Notes: generated from the sequence alone by a model not told the origin. Positions 18,082 through 27,753 are shown, counted from the stretch's first letter. The stretch: DNA of 64,000 nt from Flavobacterium sharifuzzamanii (GCF_003254585.1 NZ_QJGZ01000042.1:372001-436000); one strand, 5' to 3'. Numbers and translations: made by a program.

Positions 18082-18616
18082 GCTTATACTCCTTTTTTAA
18101 TTTGCTTAATGTGGCTTTTAGTAAAAATCTTTTCTTTTCTAATTATTTGCGACTCTTATTCGAGAAACAATAAAAAAACAAACACATCAAAGATTTTGAC
18201 ATTAACACATTTTGCAAGCGACGTGCCAATACGATTCTAAACTGGTACAGAGCTATTTAGAAAAAACAGCATAAAAAAGAGTGTGTAATTATTTCACACT
18301 TTCTGGATACGGTATACACTAAAATTATAGAATTTGGAATTGAAAAAGCGAGATTCCAAAAGGGTTTAGAGCACTTTAGCTTCTCTTAATTTTAAAAAAG
18401 CAGAAATCCCAAAAAGCAAATTTTCTGACGAAAAAATGGTAAGAATTAATAAAACGCAATTGTTAAAATAAAATTGTTTTGAAGAAAGAAAATAGATGTA
18501 AAAACCGCTTTCTTATAGCTTTTAAAAAACATTCTTCATAAAAAATCAGGAAATCTTATCGAAAAAAGTTAAATTTATCGAAACAAACTTAACTCTAAAA
18601 TTTAGGAGATTACAAA
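18082..18616. other. 535-bp divergent spacer, no gene
   Basis: This spacer lies between the divergent glycosyltransferase and response-regulator genes. I see no open frame with coding character and no strong hairpin. A purine-rich ribosome-binding site (TTTAGGAGA, about 18601-18609) lies before the response-regulator ATG, which is unusual for Bacteroidota and suggests efficient translation of that gene. Confidence 0.5.
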
Positions 18617-19063
18617 ATGAGTAAAGAGCATTACTATCTTTTGCTGGCTGATGACGACGAAGACGACTGCCTTTTCTTTAAAGAAGCCCTCGATGAAATA
18701 ACGATCAGCGCTGATTTTTCTACCGTTCATGACGGTGTACAATTAATGGATTATCTGCAAACCAACATCTTAAATCTTCCAGATGTCCTTTTCTTGGATT
18801 TAAATATGCCTAGAAAAAATGGTTTGGAATGTCTGGACGAAATTAAGAGAGATGATAAATTAAAAAATCTGCCCATAATCATTTTTTCTACTTCACTAGA
18901 TAGCGAAATAGTTAACAATTTATACTTAAAAGGCGCTTCCTATTATATTCGGAAACCAGGCGAATTTTCAAAACTTAAAAGCGTAATTGAAAAGGCATTA
19001 ACAATTGCATCTGAAAATAATTTCAAGCAGCCCGAAAGAGCTAATTTCATACTGCAACCTTAA
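18617..19063 (+). CDS. Single-domain response regulator (Rcp1-type)
   Basis: The product has 148 residues and is a receiver domain only. LADDDEDD gives the acidic pair, the phosphoacceptor is Asp61 in LFLDLNMPRKNG, IIFSTS gives the conserved Ser/Thr, and IRKP gives the lysine. It lacks an output domain. This class is usually the partner of bacteriophytochrome-like or PAS-rich histidine kinases and acts as a phosphotransfer intermediate. The kinase gene starts 12 bases after its stop, so the pair forms one operon. Confidence 0.93.
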   Translation: MSKEHYYLLLADDDEDDCLFFKEALDEITISADFSTVHDGVQLMDYLQTNILNLPDVLFLDLNMPRKNGLECLDEIKRDDKLKNLPIIIFSTSLDSEIVNNLYLKGASYYIRKPGEFSKLKSVIEKALTIASENNFKQPERANFILQP

Positions 19064-19075
19064 TCTTCTTTGGAA

Positions 19076-22000
19076 ATGAGCCATAAAAAAAAGGAACATT
19101 ATTTTCTTTCCGAAGGTGGAGAAATGGGAGAATTAATTCGTTCTGCAGATTGGAGCAAAACCTCTTTGGGTAATCCCGAAAAATGGCCTCAAAGTCTAAA
19201 AACAATGACCGCAATGATGCTCGGCAATCCGTTTGGAATGTACATTGCATGGGGAAAAAATTATACTCAATTATACAACGACGCTTTTCGTCCGATTCTT
19301 GGTACTTCAAAACATCCTGATGCTTTGGGCGGAAGTTCTAAAGATACATTTGCTGAAATCTGGGATACCATCGGGCCAATGTTTGCAAACGTGATGAAAG
19401 GACATGCGGTGAGTTTTCCTGATTTTAAAGTCCCTCTTAATCGAAATGGTTATACAGAAGATTGCTTTTTTGATTTTTCGTATAGCCCAATAAAAGTAGA
19501 AGACGGTTCTATTGGTGGAATTCTCGTTACCGTTATCGAGACCACCGAAAAGAAAATTGTTGCAGATGCTTTACAAGAAAGTAATGCCCGATTTGTCAAT
19601 AATATTATGCAGGCTCCTGTAGCAATGTGCATTTTTAGAGGTGAAAATCATGTTGTTGAAATTGCCAACGAACAAATGCTTCGATTTTGGAACGCAAAAG
19701 CAGAAAACATCATCAACAAACCTATTTTTGAGGTTCTGCCTAAGTTAAAAAAACAAGGACTTGATGAAATTCTCCAAAGCGTTTTTATCTCTGGAAAAAA
19801 AGTGGTTACAGAAGAACTTTTTGTTCCTTTAAATAGAAATGGCCAAACCGAAAACACGTATATTAATTTTGTTTACGAAGCTTTAAGAGAAACAGATGGC
19901 ACTATTTCTGGAGTTGTAGCAATTGCCACAGAAGTTACCTCTCAAGTTTTGGCTCGTACAAAAGTAGAAGAAAGCGAACAAAAAATAAGACAGCTAGTTG
20001 AAAATGCTCCTTTTCCGATTGCGGTTTACGTAGGAAAAGAAATGCGTATTGAACTGGCCAATGAATCGATAATAAAAATCTGGGGAAAAGGTCCAGACGT
20101 AATTGGAAAAACGTATAAAGAAATTCTTCCCGAATTACATAATCAGTCTGTTTTTGAACAAGTTGAATCAGTATTCAATACCGGACAATCTTTTCACTCC
20201 AGAAACTCCCGAATTGATATTGTAATCGACAATGTATTGCAATCATTCTATTTCAATTATAGTTTTACACCTTTGTATGATCTGACTGGAAAAATTTATG
20301 GTGTAATGAATACCGCTGTAGAAATTACAGATTTATATTTGGCCAAACAGAAAATTGAAGAAAGCGACAAGAGATTCCGTGATACGGTTAGACAAGCACC
20401 CGTTGGAATTACAATTTTGCGTGGACCTGAATATGTGGTCGAAATGGCCAATGAAGCTTATCTTAAATTGGTAGATCGAGAAGAAAAAACTTTTGTTGGT
20501 AAACCTCTGTATGATTCATTGCCAGAAGTAAAAGAAAGCGTTAGTGCTTTATTAGATAGTGTTTTAGATACAGGAATCCCTTTTCATGGAATTGAAGTTC
20601 CTATTCCTTTAAACCGATATGGAAAAATAGAAACTTCTTATTTTGATTTTCTCTATCATCCATTAAAAGAAGAAAACGGAACTATATCTGGAATATTAGT
20701 AACAGTCACAGAAGTTAGCGAAAAAGTAGAAGCCCGAAAAAAAATCGAGCTGAATGAAGATCGTCTTAAAATTGTTGTTGAAGCCAGTGAATTAGGAACT
20801 TGGGAATTGAATGTCAAAACCAGAATTCCATCTTACTCTCAGAGGTATCTTGAAATTATTGGCGGTTATACCGAAGAAGTGTCATTAACTCACGAAGAAT
20901 TATTAGCGCATCTTCATCCTGATGATTTACACATTAGAAATAAAGGTTTTAAAGAAGCTTTAAATACTGGTTTTTTAAATTATGAAGTTCGTGTAATTTG
21001 GAAAGACCAATCTATACATTGGATTGAAGGTAAAGGAAAAGTCTTTTATGATGAAAACCACGAGCCCGAAAAACTCATAGGAACGATTCGAGATATTACC
21101 GAAGAGAAAAAATACCAGCAGAAAATTGAAGAAAGCGAAAAGAAACTGCGTAATCTTATTATGCAGTCGCCTGTTCCGAAAGCTATTTTGCGAGGCAATG
21201 ATTTTGTAATTGAAATGGCCAATTTTGCTATTTTGAATAATATCTGGAAAAAAGAAGAATCTGAAGTTCAAGGAAATAAAATATTAGAAACATTTCCTGA
21301 ACTTAAAAAACAGAAATATGCTGCTTTACTAAAGAAAGTTTACGAATCTGGAAATGTATATTCTGAATCAGAATCTTTGCTTTTTATTGATAATAAGAAA
21401 GACGGCAATCAATTTTATCTAGATTTTGAATTTGCACCGCTCCGCGAAAGCGATAATTCGATTTCTGGAATTAGAATGACTCTTATTGATGTTACGGAAA
21501 AAGTTGAAGCGAGAAAGAAAATCGAAGAAAGTGAGAAGAGATTCAGACTACTTACTGAGAGTATTCCGCAATTAATCTGGGAAACCGATGCTGATGGAAA
21601 TGCTCTTTTCACTTCAGGAAGATGGTTGGAATATACTGGAATTGAACCTGGAATAGAAGGTTCATGGCAGAAAATGATTCATCCTGATGATTTCGAAGAA
21701 AATGTCAAAATCTGGCAGCACGCACTCGCAACGGGAGAAATGTACCGCTGTGACGTGAGAATGCGTAGAAAAGATGGCTCATACAGATGGCATACAGTTA
21801 TTGGAGAGCCCGTATTTGGACCCGACAATAAAATTGTGAAATGGGTAGGTGCCTTTACCGATATTCATACCGAAAAAGCTTTTACACATGAACTTGAACA
21901 ACAGGTTACAGCCAGAACAAGAGAATTAATACAGATTAACGAATCGCTTCAAAAAAGCGAAGAACGCTATCATTTGATGGTAGAAGAGGTTCAGGAATAT

Positions 22001-23095
22001 GCTATTTTATATTTGAATAGTAATGGTATTATTGAAAATTGGAATGCTGGTGCTGAAAAAATAAAAGGCTATAAAGCAGAAGAAATCATCGGAAAGTATT
22101 TTGCTGTGTTTTATACCGAAAAAGATCAGAAAAATAATCTTCCTCAAAAACTGCTGCAAATTGCGAGAGAAAAAGGAAAAGTTATACATGAAGGCTGGCG
22201 CACACGTAAAGACGGAAGTCTATTTTGGGCAAGTGTCGTAATAACAGCCGTTCATAATAAACAAAAAGAAGTTATTGGTTTCTCTAAAGTAACACATGAT
22301 TTAACCGAAAAAAAGAAAGACGAAGACAAACTGAGAATGAATGCATTAGAACTGGCACAGAAGAACAATGAGCTAGAAGAAATGAACAAAGAACTTCAGT
22401 CATTTGCCTATATTTCAAGCCATGATTTGCAGGAACCGCTCAGAAAAATACAGACTTTTGCTTCTCAGATTATTGAGAAAGAAGCTGAACATTTATCAGA
22501 AAACGGAAAAGATAAATTTAAAAGAATGCAGAACGCCGCACAACGCATGCAGACTTTAATTAATGATTTATTAGCTTATTCTAGAACAAACGTTCAAGAA
22601 CGTATTTTTATAAAAACAGATCTTGCCCAAATTATAAATGAAGTAAAAGAAGATTTAACCGAAGAGCTAGATCAGAAAAATGCGGTAATTGAAATTGAAC
22701 AAAGTGTTGAAGTTGATATTATTCCGTTTCAATTCAAACAATTATTGTATAACCTCATCAGTAATTCGTTAAAATTTTCAAATCCTGATATTCCGATTGT
22801 AATTAAAATTAGAAGTAAAATTGCTTTAGGGAAAGATTTAGAAAATGAAAAACTGATTCCTGCTAAAAAATATTGCCACATAGAAGTTTCAGATAACGGA
22901 ATAGGTTTCGAAGCGCAATACAACAAAAAAATATTCGAAGTTTTCCAGCGCCTCCACGGACGTGACCGTTACAACGGAACCGGAATCGGATTAGCGATTG
23001 TGAAAAAAATTATCGAAAACCATAACGGAATCATCACCGCTTCGGGTATTCAGAATCAAGGAGCTTCTTTTGATATTTATATTCCTGTAAAATAA
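19076..23095 (+). CDS. Multi-PAS sensor histidine kinase
   Basis: The product has about 1340 residues. I chose the ATG at 19076; a TTG two codons earlier is the only alternative. The N-terminal two thirds consists of about eight consecutive PAS/PAC units of about 125-130 residues, including PAS_3-type units with LHPDDLHIRN and IHPDDFEEN. The HisKA motif is FAYISSHDLQEPLRK with the phospho-acceptor near residue 1116. The HATPase_c domain follows, with LISNSLKFSN, VSDNGIGFE and GTGIGLAIVKKI. No membrane segment is evident, so the kinase is likely cytosolic. It is co-transcribed with the single-domain response regulator upstream. Confidence 0.93.
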   Translation: MSHKKKEHYFLSEGGEMGELIRSADWSKTSLGNPEKWPQSLKTMTAMMLGNPFGMYIAWGKNYTQLYNDAFRPILGTSKHPDALGGSSKDTFAEIWDTIGPMFANVMKGHAVSFPDFKVPLNRNGYTEDCFFDFSYSPIKVEDGSIGGILVTVIETTEKKIVADALQESNARFVNNIMQAPVAMCIFRGENHVVEIANEQMLRFWNAKAENIINKPIFEVLPKLKKQGLDEILQSVFISGKKVVTEELFVPLNRNGQTENTYINFVYEALRETDGTISGVVAIATEVTSQVLARTKVEESEQKIRQLVENAPFPIAVYVGKEMRIELANESIIKIWGKGPDVIGKTYKEILPELHNQSVFEQVESVFNTGQSFHSRNSRIDIVIDNVLQSFYFNYSFTPLYDLTGKIYGVMNTAVEITDLYLAKQKIEESDKRFRDTVRQAPVGITILRGPEYVVEMANEAYLKLVDREEKTFVGKPLYDSLPEVKESVSALLDSVLDTGIPFHGIEVPIPLNRYGKIETSYFDFLYHPLKEENGTISGILVTVTEVSEKVEARKKIELNEDRLKIVVEASELGTWELNVKTRIPSYSQRYLEIIGGYTEEVSLTHEELLAHLHPDDLHIRNKGFKEALNTGFLNYEVRVIWKDQSIHWIEGKGKVFYDENHEPEKLIGTIRDITEEKKYQQKIEESEKKLRNLIMQSPVPKAILRGNDFVIEMANFAILNNIWKKEESEVQGNKILETFPELKKQKYAALLKKVYESGNVYSESESLLFIDNKKDGNQFYLDFEFAPLRESDNSISGIRMTLIDVTEKVEARKKIEESEKRFRLLTESIPQLIWETDADGNALFTSGRWLEYTGIEPGIEGSWQKMIHPDDFEENVKIWQHALATGEMYRCDVRMRRKDGSYRWHTVIGEPVFGPDNKIVKWVGAFTDIHTEKAFTHELEQQVTARTRELIQINESLQKSEERYHLMVEEVQEYAILYLNSNGIIENWNAGAEKIKGYKAEEIIGKYFAVFYTEKDQKNNLPQKLLQIAREKGKVIHEGWRTRKDGSLFWASVVITAVHNKQKEVIGFSKVTHDLTEKKKDEDKLRMNALELAQKNNELEEMNKELQSFAYISSHDLQEPLRKIQTFASQIIEKEAEHLSENGKDKFKRMQNAAQRMQTLINDLLAYSRTNVQERIFIKTDLAQIINEVKEDLTEELDQKNAVIEIEQSVEVDIIPFQFKQLLYNLISNSLKFSNPDIPIVIKIRSKIALGKDLENEKLIPAKKYCHIEVSDNGIGFEAQYNKKIFEVFQRLHGRDRYNGTGIGLAIVKKIIENHNGIITASGIQNQGASFDIYIPVK

Positions 23096-23140
23096 GTTTT
23101 TTTTAAATTCCAATTTCTAAATTCTAAATTCCAATTCATA

Positions 23141-23177
23141 AAAAACGGAAACTGCAAATAAGCGGTTTCCGTTTTTT
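23141..23177. terminator. Bidirectional intrinsic terminator
   Basis: AAAACGGAAAC and GTTTCCGTTTT form an 11-bp stem with an inner TGC/GCG pairing, flanked by A-runs and T-runs on both sides. It serves the multi-PAS kinase gene on the plus strand and the convergent small lipoprotein gene on the minus strand. Confidence 0.85.
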
Positions 23178-23214
23178 CATTTCAAAGGAAATTGAAATTA
23201 TCTCAAAACAAATT

Positions 23215-23631
23215 TTATCTGGTATAAACAGTAATTACACCTGTTGTTTTGTCTTTAATTTTTAGTTCTTTGTTAGTAAGATTCATGATATCGCTAGTAG
23301 AACTAATATTACCTACAGTAATAGTCAAATCGTTATGAGATCTTACATAAGTACCTGTAGTTTCTGTTAAGGCGCAATCACTTCCGTTGTAATCACCAAT
23401 AACCGCTGCATTACTTAATCTTAAGTCTAAATAATCTCTGTTGCATCCTGCTTGATTCTGCGGAGCATCAACTAACACTTCCTGTCCATTAACAATTGTT
23501 CCTGTCTGGCTTAGATTATATTTCCCTTGAATTGGAACTATTGTTTCTCCTTCATTATCGTCGTTACTACAAGAGGTTACGAACATTCCCGCGCTTAAGG
23601 CTAATACGAATAAAAAGTTTCTATTTTTCAT
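23215..23631 (-). CDS. Lipocalin-like small lipoprotein
   Basis: The product has 138 residues with a lipoprotein signal (MFVTSCSNDD) followed by an acidic linker. The rest is predicted beta-rich (IQGKYNLSQTGTIVNG, YVRSHNDLTITVG, KELKIKDKTTGVITVY), which is the pattern of the lipocalin-like lipoproteins abundant in Flavobacteria. Two cysteines (GCNRD and DCALTE) could form a disulfide. Function is unknown. It is monocistronic. Confidence 0.7.
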   Translation of the reverse strand: MKNRNFLFVLALSAGMFVTSCSNDDNEGETIVPIQGKYNLSQTGTIVNGQEVLVDAPQNQAGCNRDYLDLRLSNAAVIGDYNGSDCALTETTGTYVRSHNDLTITVGNISSTSDIMNLTNKELKIKDKTTGVITVYTR

Positions 23632-23750
23632 GATTTCTTTGTTTTTTATTAATTTAATTCAATAATGCTAAATTAAAAGTATATACTTACAAAAAATTTC
23701 ATGATTTAATGAATATCTTACATAAATCGCATTTTAGGAAAATTCTAAAA

Positions 23751-24761
23751 TTAATTACATTTTGGTCTATTTGATAAATACTTATCGATCATATGCTGCG
23801 TAATTGGTTTTAAGAATCTTTGCGTATTTTCTGGATAAGGGGCAGATTGATTATAGCATTCTATAGAGTTTCCAATCTTAATATAAAAAACTTTCGCTCT
23901 ACCATTATCATCAAAAAATTTTGTTGAATCACATACCTCTATCTTTTTTAAATCGAAATATCTAGCATCATAATAAGTATCACAATAGCCCTCATCGGAT
24001 CTTTCTATTCTTTCATAATGATTGCCAGTCCATTGCATACAATCTTTTGGCAACATACTTAAGTAAATGATTATACCAAATACAGCGAGAAACGCTGCAA
24101 TTACAAAATATCTTTTCAATCTAAATTTTGCCCAATCTTCTCCTCTTATCTTAACAGGAGTTGATATACCCGCTGGAATTGTTTCCAAGTCCTGATTTTC
24201 ATCTTGTTCTATCACTTCAGCTTCATCTTGCTTTACATCTTCTGTTAAATCTTCTTTTACCTCTTCATTTTTTAAATCAGGAAAATTTTTGATTTCTATC
24301 TCATCAATAAAACCAACAGAAGAAAATTCAGGTTTATAATGTTTGGTGTTTCTTAACTCTTCTATCAATTTCAAATTCTCTGGATCAATTTCTTTTCTAA
24401 ACTTATTAAAAGGTCTTGGATTAAAATCTACCAAAATTGCTGCCATATCAACAACATCTATTTTATCTGGATCTGTTTCTCCCTTAAAAAATTTTTCTAC
24501 TGGTCTAAATAGATCTGTCTCTTGCTTAAACTTTTTTTTTGCACTAATATCAAAAGAAAGTCCAAGTAAAGAATTGAACACATTCAAATCATTTGAATGC
24601 ATATCATTATTCGCAAATTTTTCCCAACATAACTTATTTAGTTTTCCTCTTGTTGGAGCATTCAAGAAATAAAAGTCATCACCATTTTTTACTTCTTCAT
24701 ATTTTTCTTTAATGGCTTTTTTATATAAATCTTCCAAAGTATTGTTATTCATAGGCCTCAT
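23751..24761 (-). CDS. Unknown membrane protein, copy 1 of duplicated module
   Basis: The product has 336 residues. Residues 1-125 form a domain shared with the gene at 35971-36600: the FYFLNAPTRGKLNKLCW, FRPVEKFFKGETDPDKIDVVDMAAILVDF and RPFNKF segments align with FDFLYHPSRGKLRDLCW, FRPIETFFKGETDPTNI and RPFKKF. An acidic linker follows, then one membrane helix (about 218-238, VIAAFLAVFGIIIYLSML), then about 100 residues with four cysteines that are probably outside the membrane. I do not recognise the family. The gene faces away from the small lipoprotein and kinase genes and shares their control region. Confidence 0.75.
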   Translation of the reverse strand: MRPMNNNTLEDLYKKAIKEKYEEVKNGDDFYFLNAPTRGKLNKLCWEKFANNDMHSNDLNVFNSLLGLSFDISAKKKFKQETDLFRPVEKFFKGETDPDKIDVVDMAAILVDFNPRPFNKFRKEIDPENLKLIEELRNTKHYKPEFSSVGFIDEIEIKNFPDLKNEEVKEDLTEDVKQDEAEVIEQDENQDLETIPAGISTPVKIRGEDWAKFRLKRYFVIAAFLAVFGIIIYLSMLPKDCMQWTGNHYERIERSDEGYCDTYYDARYFDLKKIEVCDSTKFFDDNGRAKVFYIKIGNSIECYNQSAPYPENTQRFLKPITQHMIDKYLSNRPKCN

Positions 24762-24816
24762 TTTTTTGGGTTTTTAAGGATTTATAAGGATCAATAGGGA
24801 TTTTATAAAACTTAAT

Positions 24817-24868
24817 CGGAAATCCCGGAAATCCGTATCAACGCAGGCTCAAAACCATTGTTACTTTG
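24817..24868 (+). promoter_or_regulatory. Tandem 9-bp operator and promoter, module copy 1
   Basis: CGGAAATCC occurs twice back to back (24817-24825 and 24826-24834). It is followed 26 bases later by TTACTTTG (24861-24868), a near match to the -7 box. In module copy 2 a related tandem repeat lies 27 bases before an identical TTACTTTG. The spacing puts the repeats around -35 to -50, the usual place for a response-regulator activator site. The inverse complement GGATTTCCG recurs in the two 46-bp promoter repeats at 27777 and 31273. Confidence 0.65.
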
Positions 24869-24890
24869 CCTCAACAAAATTAGTTAGCGC

Positions 24891-24908
24891 TTTGATCTGC
24901 AGGTCAAA
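24891..24908. promoter_or_regulatory. Dyad TTTGATCTGCAGGTCAAA in module copy 1
   Basis: This 18-bp dyad has one mismatched pair (T/G) and is centred on CTGCAG. It lies about 25 bases downstream of the -7-like box. The same position in copy 2 (36950-36968) has TTTTGTCTGCAGACTAAAA. It may be a protein-binding site or part of the leader RNA. Confidence 0.5.
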
Positions 24909-24937
24909 AACAAATGTACAAAACTAGTTTAGTCAAC

Positions 24938-25058
24938 GAGTATGGAAAACCGTAAGACAGATTCTATCTGGGAAGTATAGATGAAAATCTTACGGCCCTA
25001 CATACTCCTCACTTCCCATCAAATGGCATAATTCAGAAAAGTTCTGAACAGCAATGCC
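24938..25058 (+). ncRNA. Structured leader RNA with pseudoknot, module copy 1
   Basis: Pairings seen are: stem 1 GAGTATG (24938-24944) with CATACTC (25001-25007); stem 2 CCGTAAGA (24950-24957) with TCTTACGG (24988-24995); stem 3 TCTAT (24963-24967) with ATAGA (24977-24981). Stem 3 closes a nine-base loop that contains GGGAAGT. That loop can pair with ACTTCCC (25011-25017) outside the stems, forming a pseudoknot. A second hairpin follows: GGCAT (25025-25029) with ATGCC (25054-25058), enclosing TTCAGAA/TTCTGAA. The module copy 2 leader keeps every element, with compensating base changes. It ends 25 bases before the lipoprotein ATG. It matches no RNA family I can name. Confidence 0.75.
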
Positions 25059-25083
25059 TATAACCAATCTAAAAAATTCAATT

Positions 25084-25272
25084 ATGAAAAAGATTTTTTT
25101 ATGGGGAGCATTTACCCTGTTGACAACGACATTATTTTCTTGCACTGCTGATGAATTCGAAACAGCTAAAGACAAAACAGAAGTAAAAAAGGATACAGCT
25201 CCGGCGAAAGATATGCAGGCCACTGGACCAGACGACGATCCAGTTGTGGTGCCTCCACCGCCAAAAAAATAA
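25084..25272 (+). CDS. Tiny lipoprotein, module copy 1
   Basis: The product has 62 residues from the ATG at 25084. An upstream in-frame ATG at 25054 lies inside the leader hairpin and would spoil the signal peptide. MKKIFLWGAFTLLTTTLFSC is a clear lipoprotein signal. The mature part is about 45 residues, acidic then proline-rich (TADEFETAKDKTE to VVVPPPPKK). The paralogue at 37156 has the same design (SCTPDEYET and TPPPLKP). It precedes the kinase gene by 65 bases. A role as ligand, inhibitor or sensor partner of the TPR kinase is a guess from position. Confidence 0.75.
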   Translation: MKKIFLWGAFTLLTTTLFSCTADEFETAKDKTEVKKDTAPAKDMQATGPDDDPVVVPPPPKK

Positions 25273-25320
25273 TTTAAAATTTTGGAAAAAAAACTGTAAT
25301 TTATAATAAATTACTATTTT

Positions 25321-25359
25321 CGGGGAAAGTAAGATTTATGTTACGATCCCCGTTTTTTT
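25321..25359 (+). terminator. Terminator-like hairpin enclosing the kinase start codon, copy 1
   Basis: CGGGGA (25321-25326) and TCCCCG (25347-25352) form a GC-rich stem, with an inner GTAA/TTAC pairing. Seven Ts follow directly (25353-25359). The kinase ATG (25338) sits in the loop. The structure can both end the tiny-lipoprotein transcript and hide the kinase start. The same structure with the same placement is present in copy 2 (37378-37418). Confidence 0.7.
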
Positions 25360-27032
25360 ATCTGCTAATCATTTTCTTTTTCTTTTCTTGCAAAGAAAAA
25401 ACAATTGCACCTGCTAAGGTAGACCTCAACCGTGAAGAAGCTTTTAAATTAAGAGATTTAGGTATTACTAATCTGCAAAACAAAAATTACAACAGTGCTT
25501 TTTTCAATTTTAATAAATCAAAGTTAGGTTTTGAAATTTTAAAAGACAGCACCAATATTGTTTACAATTTAATTCAGATGGCTTCTATCCAACAGATAAA
25601 TGGGGATTACTATGGAAGCAAAGAAACACTTACAGAAGCCCTTCCATAAGTTAAAAAGAAAGATATTTATACGGTTTCTATAAATAATTTCTTCGGGATT
25701 GCAGACAAAGAACTCGCACTTTATGACGATGCTATTTATTATTACAACGAGGCAATAAAAGATGCCGAAAATAATGTTTCTAAATTTTCTCCTCTAAATA
25801 ATATTGCTGTCATTTACATTGAACAGAAAAAGTATGAAAAAGCAATTCAGATTTTAGAATCGATTTTAAATGAAAACCAAATTTCAAAAGAAAGTAAAGC
25901 ACGTGTTTTAGATAATTTGGGTTTTGCCTATTCTAAAATTGGAAATACTGATAAAGGTCTCACTTTAATGCAGGAAGGCCTTAAAATTAGAAATGGAGCT
26001 CAGGATTTATACGGCATTATTGGAAGCAATCTTCACCTTGCTCAGTATTACTCAAAATCAAATATTCAGAAATCAAATGAATATGCCACAAAAGCATATG
26101 AAATTGCTACAAAACTTCGCAGTATCGACGAGCGCTTAAAAGCATTGTCTTTTCTCATTTCAAACGATTCTGAAGCTCAAAACGCTTATGCTCAAAAATT
26201 TATATTTTTAAACGACAGTATAATAAAAGTTCGAAACAATTTTAAAAACAAATTTGCCCGAATTAAATACGATTCAAAAAAAGAAAAGGAAGAAAACCAA
26301 AAACTTCGTTTAGAGAATGTAGAGAATGAAGTTGCTCTACAAAAAGCTGAAAATCAAAAAATATTATTTCTTTCTGGATTCATTATTCTCTGTATTGTTC
26401 TATTTTTTGTAAAGAAAAATCATCAAAACAAAACTAGAGCTATAAAACTAAAAACAGCTTATGATACTGAAACCCGAATTGCCAAAGACATTCACGATGA
26501 ACTAGCCAATGATGTTTTTAACACCATTACTTTTACCCAGACACAACCATTAGAAATTGAAAATACAAAAGAAACTTTAATTCAAAAGCTGGATCATATT
26601 TATGCACGAGTACGTGGTATTTCGAGAGAGAATAATACTATCGATACCAAAACCAATTTTGCATCTAACTTAAAAGAAATGCTTTCGACTTACAATAGTG
26701 ACCATACCAACGTTATTATTAACAATATCGAAAAAGTAAATTGGCATTTAGTTGATGAGTTTAAAAAAGTTACCATTCATAGAATTCTACAGGAATTGAT
26801 GGTTAATATGAAAAAACACAGTCAAGCATCACTGGTTGTAGTAAAATTTGAAAGCAACGGAAAAACAGTATTTATAGATTATACCGATAACGGTAAAGGA
26901 GCCGATAAAAATAAAATTATAAAAAATGGCATGCAAAATATGGAAAACCGTATTTTGGCCATAAAAGGAACTATTACTTTTGACACTAAACCCGATAAAG
27001 GTTTTAAAGTAAAAATAACAATGTCTAAATAA
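25338..27032 (+). pseudogene. TPR sensor histidine kinase interrupted by one in-frame stop, copy 1
   Basis: The frame runs 564 codons and is broken only by TAA at 25647-25649, where the paralogue at 37397 reads SYV; the flanking residues still align. The N-terminus is a lipoprotein signal (LLIIFFFFSCKEK). Next come TPR-like helices (residues about 30-300), a coiled coil, one membrane helix (ILFLSGFIILCIVLFFV), the HisKA_3-like motif RIAKDIHDELANDVF (His386 in the full frame), and an HATPase_c domain (ELMVNMKKHS, DNGKGAD, GMQNMENRI). It could be a recent null allele, a sequencing error, or a read-through product. An ATG at 25917 could start a kinase lacking the N-terminal TPRs, but no signal would remain. 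Confidence 0.8.
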
Positions 27033-27038
27033 AAGCCT

Positions 27039-27707
27039 ATGTTTAAAAAAGTAATAATAGCCGAGGATTTTGAAGAATTCAATTTAGCTGTGCAGCAAAC
27101 TTTGAATAATTTCAACATTGTCAATTTTCAGCATGCAAAATATTGTGACGATGCCTTTCTCAAAATAAGAAAAGCGATTCAGGATAACGAACCATACGAT
27201 TTATTGATTAGTGATCTTTCGTTTAAAAAAGATCATCGCGAAGTAAAAATCGGCAGCGGTGATGAACTGATTCAGAAAGTTCGAGAACTGCAGCCTGAGA
27301 TTAAAATCATCGCCTACTCTATTGAAGATAAAAGTGCTCGTATAAAATCACTTTTTGAAGATTCTGAAATTAATGCTTTTGTTCTAAAAGGCCGAAATAG
27401 CATTGAGGATCTCAAAAAAGCGCTCACTATAATTTCTGCCTCTGATCAAAAATTTATTTCGCAAGAAGTTGCTTCTGCGCTTCAAGAAAAAGGGAATTAC
27501 GAAATAGACGATGTAGATATTAAAATCTTAAAATATCTGTCTGATGGAACATCTCAGGACGAGATTATAGAAATATTTAAAAGCAGCGATATAAAACCAA
27601 ATAGTAAAAGCGCTATGGAAAAAAGATTAGCAAAACTAAAAGACTTTTTCAAAGCCAATAATACTATTCATCTAGTTTCGATCACAAAAGATATGGGGAT
27701 AATTTAA
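27039..27707 (+). CDS. Response regulator with degenerate LuxR-like output domain
   Basis: The product has 222 residues. The receiver shows IIAEDFEEF (acidic pair), the phosphoacceptor Asp59 in LLISDLSF, AYSIED, and FVLKGR with the lysine near 117. The C-terminal 65 residues (DVDIKILKYLSDGTSQDEIIEIF and SKSAMEKRLAKLKDFFKA) resemble a LuxR-type helix-turn-helix with an insertion. The gene begins seven bases after the kinase stop. It is the only response regulator linked to either TPR kinase, so it may serve both. Confidence 0.9.
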   Translation: MFKKVIIAEDFEEFNLAVQQTLNNFNIVNFQHAKYCDDAFLKIRKAIQDNEPYDLLISDLSFKKDHREVKIGSGDELIQKVRELQPEIKIIAYSIEDKSARIKSLFEDSEINAFVLKGRNSIEDLKKALTIISASDQKFISQEVASALQEKGNYEIDDVDIKILKYLSDGTSQDEIIEIFKSSDIKPNSKSAMEKRLAKLKDFFKANNTIHLVSITKDMGII

Positions 27708-27729
27708 AGTTCCTTTTTAACTTATTATT

Positions 27730-27753
27730 AAAGCTCCTTTGGGAGCTTTTTTT
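27730..27753 (+). terminator. Intrinsic terminator after the response regulator
   Basis: AAAGCTCC and GGAGCTTT form an 8-bp stem with a four-base loop, followed by a T-run. It closes the kinase/regulator operon just before the 46-bp promoter repeat. Confidence 0.85.

Noticed and set aside
24990-25223. 77-codon minus-strand frame opposite the tiny lipoprotein
   Set aside because: It overlaps the structured leader and the lipoprotein gene; the opposite strand has the lipobox and a conserved paralogue.
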